Below, in pieces: positions 1 to 10,372 of a stretch of 64,000 nucleotides of DNA. Numbering within the stretch: position 1 is the stretch's first letter; the number at the start of each line of letters is the position of its first letter. The position numbers and the translations under genes are program-made. Below the pieces are notes generated by a model. It ran no database searches and had not been told where the DNA came from. It worked only from the letters and a program-made list of their open reading frames with translations. The stretch comes from Cephalopachus bancanus (taxonomy: Eukaryota; Chordata; Mammalia; Primates; Tarsiidae): positions 2,108,001 to 2,172,000 of the forward strand of contig JAPVLO010000054.1 in the NCBI GenBank assembly GCA_027257055.1. Direction: 5' to 3'.

Positions 1-252
1 TTTCAATTGTACAATTTTTTTTCCAAACCAAGGAAAACATTGGCCATCCAGGAACTTTCCTCCAGCTTAACTATAGTCAGGATATTCAATGTCACTTTAC
101 TTGGAGCTGGAAGCATTTGTTTTTGAAGTTGTAACATAATAATAATATGTCATTGTACATGTTAATAGGTTTCTATGGTATTAAAAGTTTGTTTTATTTT
201 ATCAAACATTAAACTTTTTTAAGAAAATAAAAAAAAGAAGTCACTTAATGTG

Positions 253-523
253 TGGGTTAGGCGCGGTGACCCACGTCTGTAATCTCAGCACTTTAGGAGG
301 TGGAGGCGAGAGGATTGTCTGAGCTTAGGGGTTTGAGACCAGCCTGAACAACATGGTGAGACCTCATCTCTTCAAAAAAAAAAATCAGGCATGGCTCCAG
401 CTACTTGGAAGGCTGAGGCAGGAGGACTGCCTGAGCTCAGCAGGTCAAGGCTTTGGTGGTCATGAGCATGCCACTACACTCCAGTCTGGGTGACAGAATG
501 AGACTCTGACTCAAAAAACAAAC
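253..523 (+). repeat. AluJ-like SINE with target-site duplication
   Basis: The sequence reads as a dimeric Alu with box-A region, middle A-run, right monomer and A-rich tail. It is flanked by AAAAAGAAGTCACTTAA at 232-248 and again at 524-540. The right-monomer start is shortened, with about 20 bases missing after the middle A-run. It lacks the tRNA-like arm of the younger Alus here (it has GGGGTTTGAGACCAGCC), so it belongs to the older type. Confidence 0.9.
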
Positions 524-825
524 AAAAAGAAGTCACTTAAGTGTGATTTCAGAGTTTGTGCATCTAAATGACACTGATATCCTCTTCTTTGCACAGTTTG
601 GTGCTGCTGTGGATTTTTCTCTAAGGGAAGAGAATAGTGAGAGCTATGCATCCAAGGCATATCCTGGAAGGTGCATCTTGAATCATATTACTTTCTCTTT
701 TCTTCTAAGCAGAACTGTTACGTTGTATACATTCCTGTGGCACTTTTGAGTGTCAGGGTGTTGGATGCTTATGTATTAATACCCCTTTTATAGGATGGGG
801 GCTCCCAGAGGTTGGAGCGGGTATC

Positions 826-992
826 TTTTTTTTAATTTTAAAGATGTGGGGTACAATTCAGTGTTAGATATACAAATGTTCATTATGCAGGTATCTTTGT
901 TGATGAGGTGTGCCCCTCCTTCCCCTGGCAGTTTTCCTCAACTGCCAATCCCACCTCCCCTCCCCTGGCAGTTTTTTACTACTCCCAATCCA
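826..992 (-). mobile_element. 5'-truncated L1 3' end, antisense
   Basis: A T-run is followed by TTTTAAAGATGTGGGGTACA, the reverse complement of an L1 3' end. The same motif occurs at 22637-22660, and its complement in the tail of the young L1 near 31810-31830. Within it a segment holding CCCCTGGCAGTTTT occurs twice, at about 922 and 962 (40-bp period). The far boundary is uncertain, and I found no clear target duplication. Confidence 0.65.
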
Positions 993-1260
993 AGAGGGTG
1001 TCCTAGTGTCTTAATCTCCCAGCAGAATGGCTGGCACATGGGAGCAGATTTGTAAGTGAAGACTGTTCCATCTACCTGTCAGACTTTTAAGAAAGCAGGC
1101 TTAGTCCACATCTTAGGTATACATTATATTTTGAAACATGTACCTTTTACTTTCTAAAAAGGTATTTCTCATAAATGTATTAAATGTATGTGTGTTTTTT
1201 TCTTTTAAAATTTCTGGACAGTGTTCATTATAAGTATTGAGAATCTGCTATGTTTAATAT

Positions 1261-1286
1261 TACATATATATATGTATATATATATT
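1261..1286. repeat. AT dinucleotide tract
   Basis: Alternating TA sequence with a central TATGTATA directly before the AluJ. It may be the insertion target or a later expansion. Confidence 0.7.
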
Positions 1287-1287
1287 G

Positions 1288-1582
1288 CTTTGAGTCAAGG
1301 TCTCACTATGTCATCCAGGCTGGAGTGCAGTGGCGTGCTCATGGCTCACCACAGCCTCAATCTTCTGGGCTCAGATGATCATTGAGCCTCAGTCTCCCAA
1401 GTAGCTGGGACTACAGGCACATGCCACCACGCCCGGCTACTTTTTTTTTTTTTTTAATTTTTGATAGTGACGTGGTCTCATCATGTTGCCCTGGCTGGTC
1501 TCAAACTCCGGGACTCAAGCAATTCTCTCATCTTGGCCTTCCAAAGTGCTGGGATTACAGGAGTGAGCCACTGTGCCTGGCC
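1288..1582 (-). repeat. AluJ-like SINE
   Basis: Reverse-orientation dimeric Alu: it opens with TTTGAGTCAAGGTCTCACTA, has a T-run near 1441-1455 (the middle A-run) and ends with GAGCCACTGTGCCTGGCC. It has the ancestral left-monomer B-box region rather than the tRNA-like arm. The target duplication is blurred by the AT tract next to it. Confidence 0.9.
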
Positions 1583-1689
1583 ATTTATATGTTATTTATA
1601 ACAGAGCCACTTAACATTTATGAAAAGTAGAATACAAAATGAACTTCAAAAGGCAACTAGCTAAAGGTTTGTCTCTGTTCTGTAGCTGG

Positions 1690-2330
1690 TGTGCTCTTCC
1701 ACTGTGGTCACTGCCCTCTTTCAGTCTCTCTCACTGCTAAGTCAGTGACCCTGCTCCATCCCTGTAGTAACTGCTTCATTTCTGGAAGCAAGATGACCTT
1801 GCTAAGTGGCTTGCTTGAATCCAGCGACTCCCTTGCTCAAATCCCCACAAATCCAATGGAAGAAGTGGCCATTGTGTTCTAATAAGACACAAAGTACATC
1901 TTAGCTCATCTCCAAACAGATTCCAGCTAGAATTTTTAAAATGCATTAATGCTATATTAAGGTGGACTCTTCCTTATGTTGATCTTCAGGACTCTTCCCT
2001 TGAGTATCACCAAAAAGCAGCTAAGATTGGTATCTTATTGATTCTGTGTTTTGAGGAGTTAGTGTTATGAATAAAAGATGAAATTTTTATGGTGAGTGTT
2101 AAAAGGAAAATAACAAATTTTCTTCCAAACAGAATCAGTTGAGATATCGGCTAATTTTCTGCATATTTGAAAATATTTGTTGCCAACACAGTTCGTAAAG
2201 CCATTAAATGTCAATTAAGCTTCTTGAGGGCCAGGGCTAAGCTTCTATTTTGTTATGTCTTAACACAATGCCTGATCTATGATAGAAGTTGAGTTAATAT
2301 TTAGTTATTTGAAAATGTATTTGCTTTAAG
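1690..2330 (+). repeat. L2 LINE remnant (3' end clear, upstream part weak)
   Basis: The stretch 2205-2330, with CTTCTTGAGGGCCAGGGC and an AATGCCTGATCTATGATAGA segment, matches the L2 3' end pattern (CTCCTTGAGGGCAGGG, then CAGTGCCTGGCACATAGTAG). The part at 1690-1930, with CCTTGCTCAAATCCC, resembles internal L2 but is much less certain. The middle has no recognisable content. Confidence 0.5.
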
Positions 2331-2349
2331 TGCAAAAGTCTATTTCTTT

Positions 2350-2636
2350 TTTTTTTTTGAGCTGGAGTCTCACTCTGTCGCCCAGACTGGAGTGCTGTGG
2401 CCGCTCCCGGCCACCGCAGCCTCGACCTGCTGGGCTCCAGCGATCCTTCCGCCTCGCCTCAGTCTTCCAAGTAGCCGGAATTACAGGCATGCGCTACCAC
2501 GCCCGGCTGATTTTTTGATTTATTGTGGAGATGAGGTCTCGCTGCCCAGGCGGGTCTCAAACCCGCGGGCTCAGGCAATCCACTCACCTCAGCCTCCCAA
2601 AGGCGCAGGATTACAGGCTGAGCCACCGAGCCCAGC
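2350..2636 (-). repeat. Lineage-specific Alu (tRNA-arm type)
   Basis: Reverse Alu flanked by AAGTCTATTTCTTT at 2336-2349 and 2637-2650. It carries the marks of the younger family: TTTTTTGATTTATTGTGGAG in the linker, GGCGGGTCTCAAACCCGC in place of the usual B-box flanks, and GGCCGCTCCCGGCCACCGC in the right monomer. A perfect 14-bp target duplication indicates a fairly recent insertion. Confidence 0.93.
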
Positions 2637-2650
2637 AAGTCTATTTCTTT

Positions 2651-3250
2651 GTGTGTAAAAATCCATGTACACGTTGGTTGTTAGGACCACCAATATAAAG
2701 CAGTTTCAGAGTTACTGGACTTTCCTATGTATATCTAACTAGCTCTCATTTTGGTAAAATCATCCCATGTGCATTTCAAAATTCCTCTTTAATTTTCTTT
2801 TTGGGTTTTAACTGAAGGTAGACTTGACTTTTTAATCGGAAAGGCAACAATTCCTTTGAGAAAGACAATATCCATGAGAAGCCAGACTGAATTTTGTTTT
2901 TATTCCAAGATTTAGTTAAAGCATAATATAAAAAAATAAAGCCAAAACTTTAGTGTGAACTCACTGAAAAGATTTCTGTAGGGAAGGAAATGACCAATGA
3001 GGTTTCGTGCAAATCAGAAGGATAATTCTGCCTTGTAACTTATATTTCTTCCCTCCCTCTCCTCACATTCATACACCTTATAGATAAAAAGATAGAAAAG
3101 CTAAAGTATAGGAGAGCAGAAAGTAACTATAATTTTGCTTATTCCAATGTTTTAAAAACCATGGGACAGGAAAAAAGAAATCTCCCTAAAGATGTTAAAA
3201 TCTGTGGTGATAGTTACATTAACACTTTTGGAAGCAAGTGAATTATCAGT
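2651..3250. other. Intronic stretch with no recognised feature
   Basis: AT-rich sequence without a reading frame, a repeat I recognise or a strong secondary structure. Confidence 0.6.
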
Positions 3251-3254
3251 ATTA

Positions 3255-3955
3255 AATTAAGTTTGGCCTAAAGTTGCCTCTTTACACTAAGTTCAGCCTA
3301 AAGGTTTCTCTGTATATAGTGAACTGGAACCTAACTGAATAGGTAGACAGACTGTAACCTCCTCTTGTACCCATCACAGAGTTTTGGCCAATCACAGGTG
3401 GCCAACTGTCTAAATCTTGTTCAAATAAGTGAGATGCTAAATTACAATCAATCCAACTGGCCCTATGGTTCATTCTGTTCTCGGCACTTCCTCTTCCTTT
3501 TTCTGTCCATAAATGTTATCCAACCATGTGACAGCCCTGAGGTTGCTCTGACCTCTTCTGTTTCTAGGGACTGCCCAACTCGCTACTTGTTCTTTGCTCA
3601 ATTAAACTCTATTAAATTTAATCTGTCGAAGGTTACTTTTAGCCGGGCTCAGTGGCTCAGCCTGTAATCCTGCGCCTTTGGGAGGCTGAGGTGAGTGGAT
3701 TGCCTGAGCCCGCGGGTTCGAGACCCGCCTGGGCAGCGAGACCTCATCTCTACAATAAATCAAAAAATCAGCCGGGCGTGGTAGCGTGTGCCTGTAATTC
3801 CGGCTACTCGGAAGACTGAGGCGGAAGGATCGCTGGAGCCCAGCAGGCGAGGCTGCAATGGCCGGGAGTGGCCACTGCACTCCAGCAGTCTGGGCGACTG
3901 AGTGAGACTCCAACTCAAAAAAAAAAAAAAGAAAGTTACTTTTTTTCTTTTTTAA
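3255..3955 (+). mobile_element. Solo LTR of an endogenous retrovirus, split by an Alu
   Basis: The 3' part reads as an LTR R/U5 segment: TTCTTTGCTCAATTAAACTC followed after the Alu by a T-rich stretch ending in TTTAACA. Upstream are a CCAAT-type motif (GGCCAATCACAG near 3387), CCATAAATGTTATCC as a possible TATA region, and long stretches resembling a mammalian ERV LTR I remember but cannot name with confidence. No gag, pol or env remains nearby. An Alu sits at 3641-3930. Confidence 0.6.
3641..3930 (+). repeat. Lineage-specific Alu (tRNA-arm type)
   Basis: Forward copy with all family marks: GGCTCAGCCTGTAATCC, GCGGG-TTCGAGA-CCCGC at 3712-3728, and CTACAATAAATCAAAAAATC. Flanks are GAAGGTTACTTTT (3628-3640) and GAAAGTTACTTTTT (3931-3944). 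Together with the copy at 2350-2636 it forms an inverted pair about 1 kb apart. Confidence 0.93.
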
Positions 3956-4479
3956 CACCAGTAAAAAGCCTAATAAAGGAGTAAATTTGAATTAAAACAC
4001 ACAGTATATGTTCAGGTAACTGGTCATGGATTCCTATAACTTTAGAAATATAAGATTTATAGAAATTCTGTCATATAATCTTTTCTGTTCATTAGATATG
4101 AGTCTGGAGAGGCAGAATTATCACAGATCACAGTTATTGGCAGATCATTCAAGGGCATTCCTATATTCCAATTTCCAAACTAATTTCATTACCCCAAGCT
4201 ACTTCATTAACACAGTATTAGATTTTTTTCTTTTTCTTAAAAGGACGGGTATTTATGTATTTTTATCAACGGCATTTCAAAAATTTTAATTAATACACTT
4301 CTCATTTGTAATAAAGATAATTAAATAGAAATCTGTCATTCTTTCTAAATTAACCATATATTGTGGCTGTCTAGTGGCTTGGCCCAGGAAGGTATCACTA
4401 CTATATCATCTGATGGCAACAATTTCTATACATATGCACAATTTTTAAATAAAAATAAGTAAACAAGTGAGGATTGGAC

Positions 4480-4930
4480 TTGCAAACAAAGCCTGTAGCT
4501 GGAGAGCTGGTGATCACACATGGGGAAATCACAGTTATCTGAAATATGGTAGAGACAGGTATCTGAGAATGGCTGGCCTATGGATTATGGAGGTTTAACC
4601 CTGCTAAGGGGTTAAATGCATTTCTTTAAACAATTAGTTTTGAAAATTTTCCTTAACATTTCCTGGACCTAGTAAGCATACTGGGTTAAATAGAATCTCC
4701 CTTGGATCTAAGACTTTGCAGTGTGTCAGGGTCAACATGAATCTCCATGGTGACTGTAGCCCAGAGAGAAAGTGAAGCAGAACATGCCACACAGATACTG
4801 ATCCGAAGGCGTAAGCTGCAAACTTTAAAAAAACTGATTGTGAAAAAAAAGACCAACCCTCTTTCAAGTTCCCTCTTGCTGTGGGAGCTTTTATGTCTTC
4901 TTAATAAACTCCTGTCCCCCCCAAAAAAAG
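4480..4930 (+). other. Possible LTR or retrosequence end with AATAAA
   Basis: The stretch ends with TTCTTAATAAACTCCTGTCC and an A-run from about 4921, which looks like a transcript 3' end or LTR U5 region with a poly(A) signal. CTTGCTGTGGGAGC just before it is typical of ERV LTR tails. No coding content or duplication of the flanks was found, so the identity is open. Confidence 0.3.
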
Positions 4931-5200
4931 AAAGAAAAACTACATTGATATTTGCTTCTTTCTCTTAAAAGTGAAGAGTAGCAGAAGAAAAGAATTCAAT
5001 TAGAATTTCAGTTCTTGGTACAGCAGATGGTACATGTTCAATAAATGTTTATTGAGTAGTTGATGGCACCGGTTAGATGTACTATTCTATATGACAAAAG
5101 TTTGGTGTAAAAGGAAATTAAAACTTAAACTTGAAGAAAAGAAACATGTGGACTTGTTAATATATATTTTTCTATGTACTTTTGAAATCACAATTTATAA

Positions 5201-5515
5201 GCTGGGCCCGGTGGCTCAGCCTGTAATCCTGCGCTTTTGGGAGGCTGAGGTGAGTGGATTGCCTGAGCCCGCGGGTTCGAGACCCGCCTGGGCAACTTCG
5301 CGAGATCTCATCTCTACAATAAATCAAAAAATAAGCCGGGCATGGTAGCGCATGCTTGTAGTTCCAGCTATTTGGAAGGCTGAGGGGGAAGGATTGCCAG
5401 AGCCCAGCAGGTCGAGGCTGCAGTGGCCGAGTGCGGCCACTGCACTCCAGTCTGGGTGACAGAGTGAGACTCCAACTCAAAAAATAAATAAAATAAGATA
5501 AAATAAAATAAAATA
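5201..5515 (+). repeat. Lineage-specific Alu with AAAAT-expanded tail
   Basis: Forward copy with the tRNA-like arm at 5271-5287 and the AATAAATC linker. The tail has turned into a run of AAAAT units (about 5490-5516). Flanks AAATCACAATTTAT (5185-5198) and AAATCACAACTTAT (5516-5529) differ by one base. Confidence 0.92.
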
Positions 5516-5577
5516 AAATCACAACTTATGCAAGTAATGAACTCTCCAAAAGAAATCACCAAAATTTTTGATCCTCT

Positions 5578-5655
5578 ATATCTGGCGCAGGCCTAACTCA
5601 GAAGGTACTTGCTATGTGTTTGCTAAATAAATGGACAGAGGAATGAATGATGCTA
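5578..5655 (+). repeat. L2/MIR-like 3' tail
   Basis: GGTACTTGCTATGTGTTTGC followed by TAAATAAATG and GAATGAATGATG resembles the last 70 bases of an L2 or MIR (GTAGGTGCTCAATAAATGTT, then GAATGAATG). Confidence 0.4.
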
Positions 5656-5736
5656 GTGATTGACCACCCAGAGTTTGTGGAATTTGAATGAACATATCAG
5701 AATTTGGATAAAATTAACAGTTATCCCTCAGGTTAC

Positions 5737-6765
5737 ACTTTTATTCATTTTATTCAATAAATATTTATAGAAGACTGCTATTTGCATAGAACAGTGAAAG
5801 AAACAGGTTTCTCTCACTCAGAAGTTATAGCCTAATAAAAATATAAAAAATAAATACATTTGCAAACAAATAATCCATCATGAATTGTTGTAAAAGGAAC
5901 ATACAGATGTCTGTGAGTGGGGTGTTAGTTTGTGGGTAATATTTTTAAAGTGAGTGGCCTGGGCGAGCATCTCTGACGTAGTGATGTTTAAATTGAGAAT
6001 CCAGTGACAGGGAGAGTAGTGGGGAGTGATTATGAAGGTCCTGAAGAATTTGGAGTGCATGAGAAACTAAAATGAAATCCAATGGTTGAGACATAACAAG
6101 CTTCAAACATCAGACAAGCAAGGAGAGGTTAGTAGATTCTGTAAGACCTGAGAGGTGAGACATTTTGATTTTATTCTAACTTCTATCCATTGTAAATAGG
6201 AGAGTGACAAGGATGATGACGATGATGATGATGACAGCAGCTACCATTCTATGAGCACTAGTTCATTAAATAGGGGTCATACAATAGGCATCATCCCAAA
6301 TGTTTAATATCATTAGTTATTTAATCTTCACATCAAGCCATAGAAACATGGATAATTACTCTTTCCATCTACAGAAGAGGAAATTGAATCTTAAAGTGTT
6401 TATTTCACTTGCCTAAGACTGCAGTTTGCATATGTGACATCATAGAATTTCTTATTTGTAAAAGGTTATTCAAGATGCTTCGCTGAAAATGGGTTGCTGG
6501 GGAGGAAAGTGTATCTGGGAGGGGAAGTCAACTGGGAATTCATGTGGTGGTTCAGATGAGAGTATTGGTATGAACAGGTAGTGACAATTAGACAGAGACT
6601 CCTAGAAGGAATAGGCGTAAACTGATGGATTTGAGATGGGAGATGAAGGACAAGGAGATGGATGGTACTGCAAGTTGGTGATATAGGGAAGATTAGGAGG
6701 GTAACAGGTTTGAGGAAAATCAACATTTCAGTTTGGGTTAAACTCTGAGCTTTGTGAGGCAATGA
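5737..6765 (-). repeat. L2 LINE, antisense, interrupted by a MIR
   Basis: It starts with the reverse L2 3' end (TTATTCAATAAATATTTATAG) and continues with GACAGGGAGAGTAGTGGG, GATTTTATTCTAACTTC and, after the MIR, GATGGATTTGAGATGGGAGA and GGTTTGAGGAAAATCAACAT. This order matches reversed L2. Antisense frames here, such as the one at 6466-6762, are L2 debris and not a gene. Confidence 0.75.
6238..6430 (+). repeat. MIR-type SINE inserted in the L2
   Basis: CTACCATTCTATGAGCACTA, then TTATTTAATCTTCACATCA, then CAGAAGAGGAAATTGAATCT, then CACTTGCCTAAGACTGC follow the order of the MIR consensus. The preceding GATGATGACGATGATG run (6213-6234) is a small microsatellite. Confidence 0.7.
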
Positions 6766-6923
6766 CTTCTGGAGAAAACATCTGTAAGAACAAAGATAAG
6801 TGAAAAAGTTCCTAAAGCCTCTTTGCTAGTCTAAGTACTCTTCTCCTCACCAGCTCATTTATGCCCTGAAAAATTACTTTTAATATTAAATGATATCCTT
6901 ACCATGAGTACAGAACACTATTG

Positions 6924-7227
6924 CAGGGATTAGCAATCCACAGTTTATTAGCCAAGCCCAACCTGGGCCAGTGAGCTCAGAACGATTATTACATTTTTGA
7001 TAGTTGAAAATAAAATCAAAAGAAGTGCAGCATTTTGTGACACATGAAAATTTTATGAAATTTAATTCTCAGGTCCCATAAATAAAGGTTTGTTGAAACA
7101 CAGCCTTTCCCATTTGTTCCTATATTGTGTCTGACAGCTTTTGTGCTACAATAGTAGAGTTGAGTAGGTCTACAGTGCCAAACTATTTGCTACCAAACTC
7201 ATTACAGAAAAATTCTGTGGACACCTG
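6924..7227. mobile_element. hAT-type non-autonomous DNA transposon
   Basis: Starts CAGGGATTAGCAATCC and ends ACACCTG, with the internal landmark AATAAAGGTTTGTTGAAACA, CAGCCTTTCCCATTTG and AGAGTTGAGTAGG that I know from a common mammalian hAT MITE (MER58-like; name not certain). The 8-bp flanks CACTATTG (6916-6923) and CTCTAGTG (7228-7235) agree at 6 of 8 positions, as expected for an old hAT insertion. Confidence 0.8.
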
Positions 7228-7235
7228 CTCTAGTG

Positions 7236-8221
7236 TGATAGGCTTGGTAGCATCTTGCCAATACTTTTTTCTTTAATTAGCGGTTTTTCCCAATATAATG
7301 TAATTGGAAGGGTTCTGCATTCATTCTTTAAAACATTTTCTACATTATTAAAAATATTTAACTGAAAACAAACAAAAAATATTTAGAGATAAACTTCTTA
7401 CAGCTCTCTAAATAATAAAGGTCTCCTATCAGACGGTATTGTGTTTTGAAGTGAGGCCAGTGATTTAACTCTAGTCAAGTGTCATTGGGCACATCTATAC
7501 ATAAATGTATATATAACAGGAATTACAGAGAATATATAAATTATACATTAATAATTAAAAACAAGCTGTTAAAAGAAAAATGTAGCCAATATTTCTTGAC
7601 TAAGTGTAACAATTATTGCCTTTAGAACAAAAATAATTTGCCATTTCACTTGCTGTTGCCTTAAAGATCATCTTTCAACAATTTCCTTTTCCTTAATGGA
7701 TACAGTGTTACTTGAAACTCCCAGTAGAACATTAAAGGTGTCTAAGAGTCCTGGTGTTAGCTCTGAGTGGTTTTGAATTTGCTTCAGTTGCTCATAGGTG
7801 GATTTGGTAATGCTGATTTAAAGATGAACTCAGTTGTCTACATATGTGGATATACGATGCTGCAGGATTTTACAGTAAAGCAGTTTACTACAACACACTT
7901 ATGTAATGTGATAAATATGGTAGGAAAAAGTATTTATGCTATACAGAATTGTTAGCAGAAGAGGTTTTGTTATGAAGTTATGACAGGATCTAAAATATCA
8001 TAGTTTACGTGTTTTATAACCCATGATTAAGCCACAAGCTGAAGATTCAGAAGTAGTTTTAAAAGGGAATGTTTTCTTTCTTATTTTGAGTGTCTTCCAT
8101 TTGTAACTTAAACAATGGACACATTCACATTTGAAGCTACTTGTGCATATTTCCAGATTAAAACCATGGCCTTAACAAGGTAATAGCTGTGGCCTCAAAA
8201 CAATATGGTTGGGATAAAGAG
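7236..8221. other. Intronic stretch with no recognised feature
   Basis: AT-rich and unique by eye. The short frame at 7767-7955 has no recognisable protein similarity. Confidence 0.6.
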
Positions 8222-8468
8222 ATGAATTCTGGAGATAGACTGCTTGGGTTCAAATCCTGACTCAACTGCTGCCTGGTAGTGTGGCCTTCAACTCTACAGC
8301 TATATGTGAGGTCACTTAATTCCTCCGAGCTTCAGATTACTCATCTGGAAAATGAGAGTAATGACAACAACAACAATAATAGATTCTATCTCAAATGTTT
8401 AAATGAAAGAATACAAATAAAATGCTTAGCTCAGTACCTGGCACAAATCATAGTGTTCAATTCCAAAT
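8222..8468 (+). repeat. Near full-length MIR SINE
   Basis: TCTGGAGATAGACTGCTTGG, GTTCAAATCCTGACTC, CTCATCTGGAAAATGAGAGT and CTCAGTACCTGGCACAAATC appear in MIR order. Only moderate divergence remains recognisable across the full 250 bases, including the tRNA-related head and the core. Confidence 0.85.
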
Positions 8469-8480
8469 AATTATTTGGAA
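8461..8480. other. 20-bp perfect palindrome
   Basis: TTCCAAATAATTATTTGGAA equals its own reverse complement. It lies at the end of the MIR. It could be a chance structure or an AT-rich protein-binding site. Confidence 0.8.
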
Positions 8481-9530
8481 AGATACACTCATAAAATCAA
8501 AGTGCTCTTTCATGTTTTCCCCGGCTCTTTGGGAAGTGTAAGAGAAAAAGTTGGTACTTGTTCCACTAGTAATATTCACTATGGTAACAGTCACCCGTTT
8601 AGACCAATAAAATGAAATGAACCTATAGGACTTCGACTGGCAAAGGTAAAAAGTGTGAACAAGGAACAAGAGGATGGTTCACTCCTAACATAAACACTTT
8701 GCTGCTTCCCAAAGTCTGAAGCTTCTAAAAGAACCCAAGGAATTTCCCCTGTGCATGTGAGGTGTGTTTATTTGGAGGGAGATATGATTGTACTGGGGAC
8801 ATGGAGTAATTCCAGGGAGGAGGCTCTGAGTTGGGAACTTCAAGAACAGGTGGGTGTTTCATAATCTGTGGGGCTCAGGCAAAGCTGAAGCACCTATGTG
8901 TGGCAGGGATAGCTCTTGGCATGCATATCTCTGCAGATAATATTTAAGAGTAGATCGACAATACAAGCCTTGGAAATTTTCCCTAAAACAAAAACAGACA
9001 ATTATTCTATGGGTCATGTGGAGCATGGTCAGTGGCCTTTTGGAATTTTCTAACACAAGGCACTCAATATAGGGGATCTGTTTAGAATATGTGGCAGCCC
9101 TAATATTTGAGTAAAGATGGGTTTGATTTGGGGGGATGTAGACTTCAGCAATTTCTAGTTTTTGTTTTGTTTTGCTTTGTTTTCCTAAGAGGGTAAGGAA
9201 AATCTTCACTCTCCTGTGAGTGTGAGGTGTTCTTAACCAGAGGATGATACAATAAGTAGTTGACAGTCTACTAAAAGAATGCCTAAGTCAAAATGGAAAG
9301 TTTAGGGATGAGGAAGGATTCCTGAACACTTTAAAGAATGTGGTTACTGCTCTCTATGTTGAACCTAGGGAAGAAAAACATTAAAAGTAAGATTAAAATA
9401 GAGTTGGGGGGGAAAAAAAGGAAGAGTGAGGATGGCTCCATCAAATGTCATGTTGGGTGTGTTCAGAGTACCATTCTTTGCAGTCTGAAAGGAAAAAGAG
9501 ACCATGATATGTTTTGCTAACTTAACTTCT
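8481..9530. other. Intronic stretch with no recognised feature
   Basis: No repeat or gene recognised. The 116-residue antisense frame at 8859-9209 shows no familiar domain. Confidence 0.55.
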
Positions 9531-9703
9531 CTGCGGTAAACTGAAAAATGGTCCCCTCAAATATCAAGTCCTAATCCCTGGACTGGTAAGTGTTACCTTA
9601 TTGAGAAAAGGGGTCTTGGCAGTTATGACTTAAGGATTTTGTGATGGGAAGATTATTCTGGGTTATCCAAGTGGACCCTAAATACTATCACATATATTCT
9701 TAA

Positions 9704-10009
9704 ATTTTTATTTTATTTTATTTTTAGAGACAGGATCTTCCTCTGTCACCCAGACTGGAGTGAAGTAGCACAATCATAGCTTGCTCCAAACTCAGACCCC
9801 GGGGCTTAAGTGATCCAACCACTTCAGCCTCCTGAGTAGTTAGGACTATAGGTTAGCAACACCACACCAGGCTTTTTTATTTTTATTTTTGTAGAGACAG
9901 GGTCTCATAATGTTGTTCAGGTTGGTCTCAAACTCCTGTCGTCAAGCTATTCTCTCACCTTGGCCTTACAAAGCAATGGGATTACAGAAGTGAACCATTA
10001 TGCCCAGCT
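9704..10009 (-). repeat. AluJ-like SINE inside the MLT1 LTR
   Basis: Reverse dimeric Alu with strong decay. Flanks ACATATATTCTTAA (9690-9703) and ACAAGTATCCTTAA (10010-10023) match at most positions and belong to the LTR. It has the ancestral type of left monomer. Confidence 0.88.
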
Positions 10010-10051
10010 ACAAGTATCCTTAAGAAAAGGAAACAAAGTGAACTTTCTTAT

Positions 10052-10105
10052 TCTGTCTCTCTCTCTCTCTTTCTCATTCTCTCTCTCTCTCTCACACACA
10101 CACAG
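10052..10105. repeat. CT/CA microsatellite
   Basis: Runs of TCTC broken by TTCTCATT, then ACACACAC, sitting in the MLT1 LTR where the consensus has a purine/pyrimidine-simple segment. Confidence 0.85.
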
Positions 10106-10372
10106 GCAAGGTGAAGACAGAGGTAAAGATTGGAATGATGCAGCCACAAACCAAGGAATGCTAGTAGCCACCAGAATCGGGAAGAAGCAAGAAATAGATT
10201 GTTTCCAGAGAAAGTCTCCAAAGAAAGTGTGGCCCTGCTGATATCTTGATTAGACCCAGTGATACTAATATAGGATTTCTGGGTCCTAGAGCTATGAGAG
10301 AATAAATTTCTCTTGTTTTAAACCACCCAATTTGTGGTAATTGTTACATCAACCACAGGAAACTAATAAAAT

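Larger units (their letters stand above)
9535..10372 (-). mobile_element. MLT1-type MaLR LTR, antisense, split by an AluJ
   Basis: Read forward, GGTCTTGGCAGTTATGACTT, then TCTGGGTTATCCAAGTGGAC and, after the Alu, GATGCAGCCACAAACCAAGG, GGCCCTGCTGATATCTTGAT, TTTTAAACCACCCAATTTGT and ACAGGAAACTAATAAAATGC follow the reversed MLT1 order. The element is a solo LTR without internal sequence. Confidence 0.8.

Noticed and set aside
818..899. GCGGGTATCTTT and GCAGGTATCTTT as target duplication of a 60-base insertion
   Set aside because: The second lies within continuous L1 3' UTR sequence, so the similarity is probably accidental.
3602..3958. 118-residue antisense frame, and similar frames at 2392-2658, 5172-5522, 16813-17094 and 26154-26552
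   Set aside because: All are translations of Alu sequence in antisense; their shared peptides reflect the repeat.
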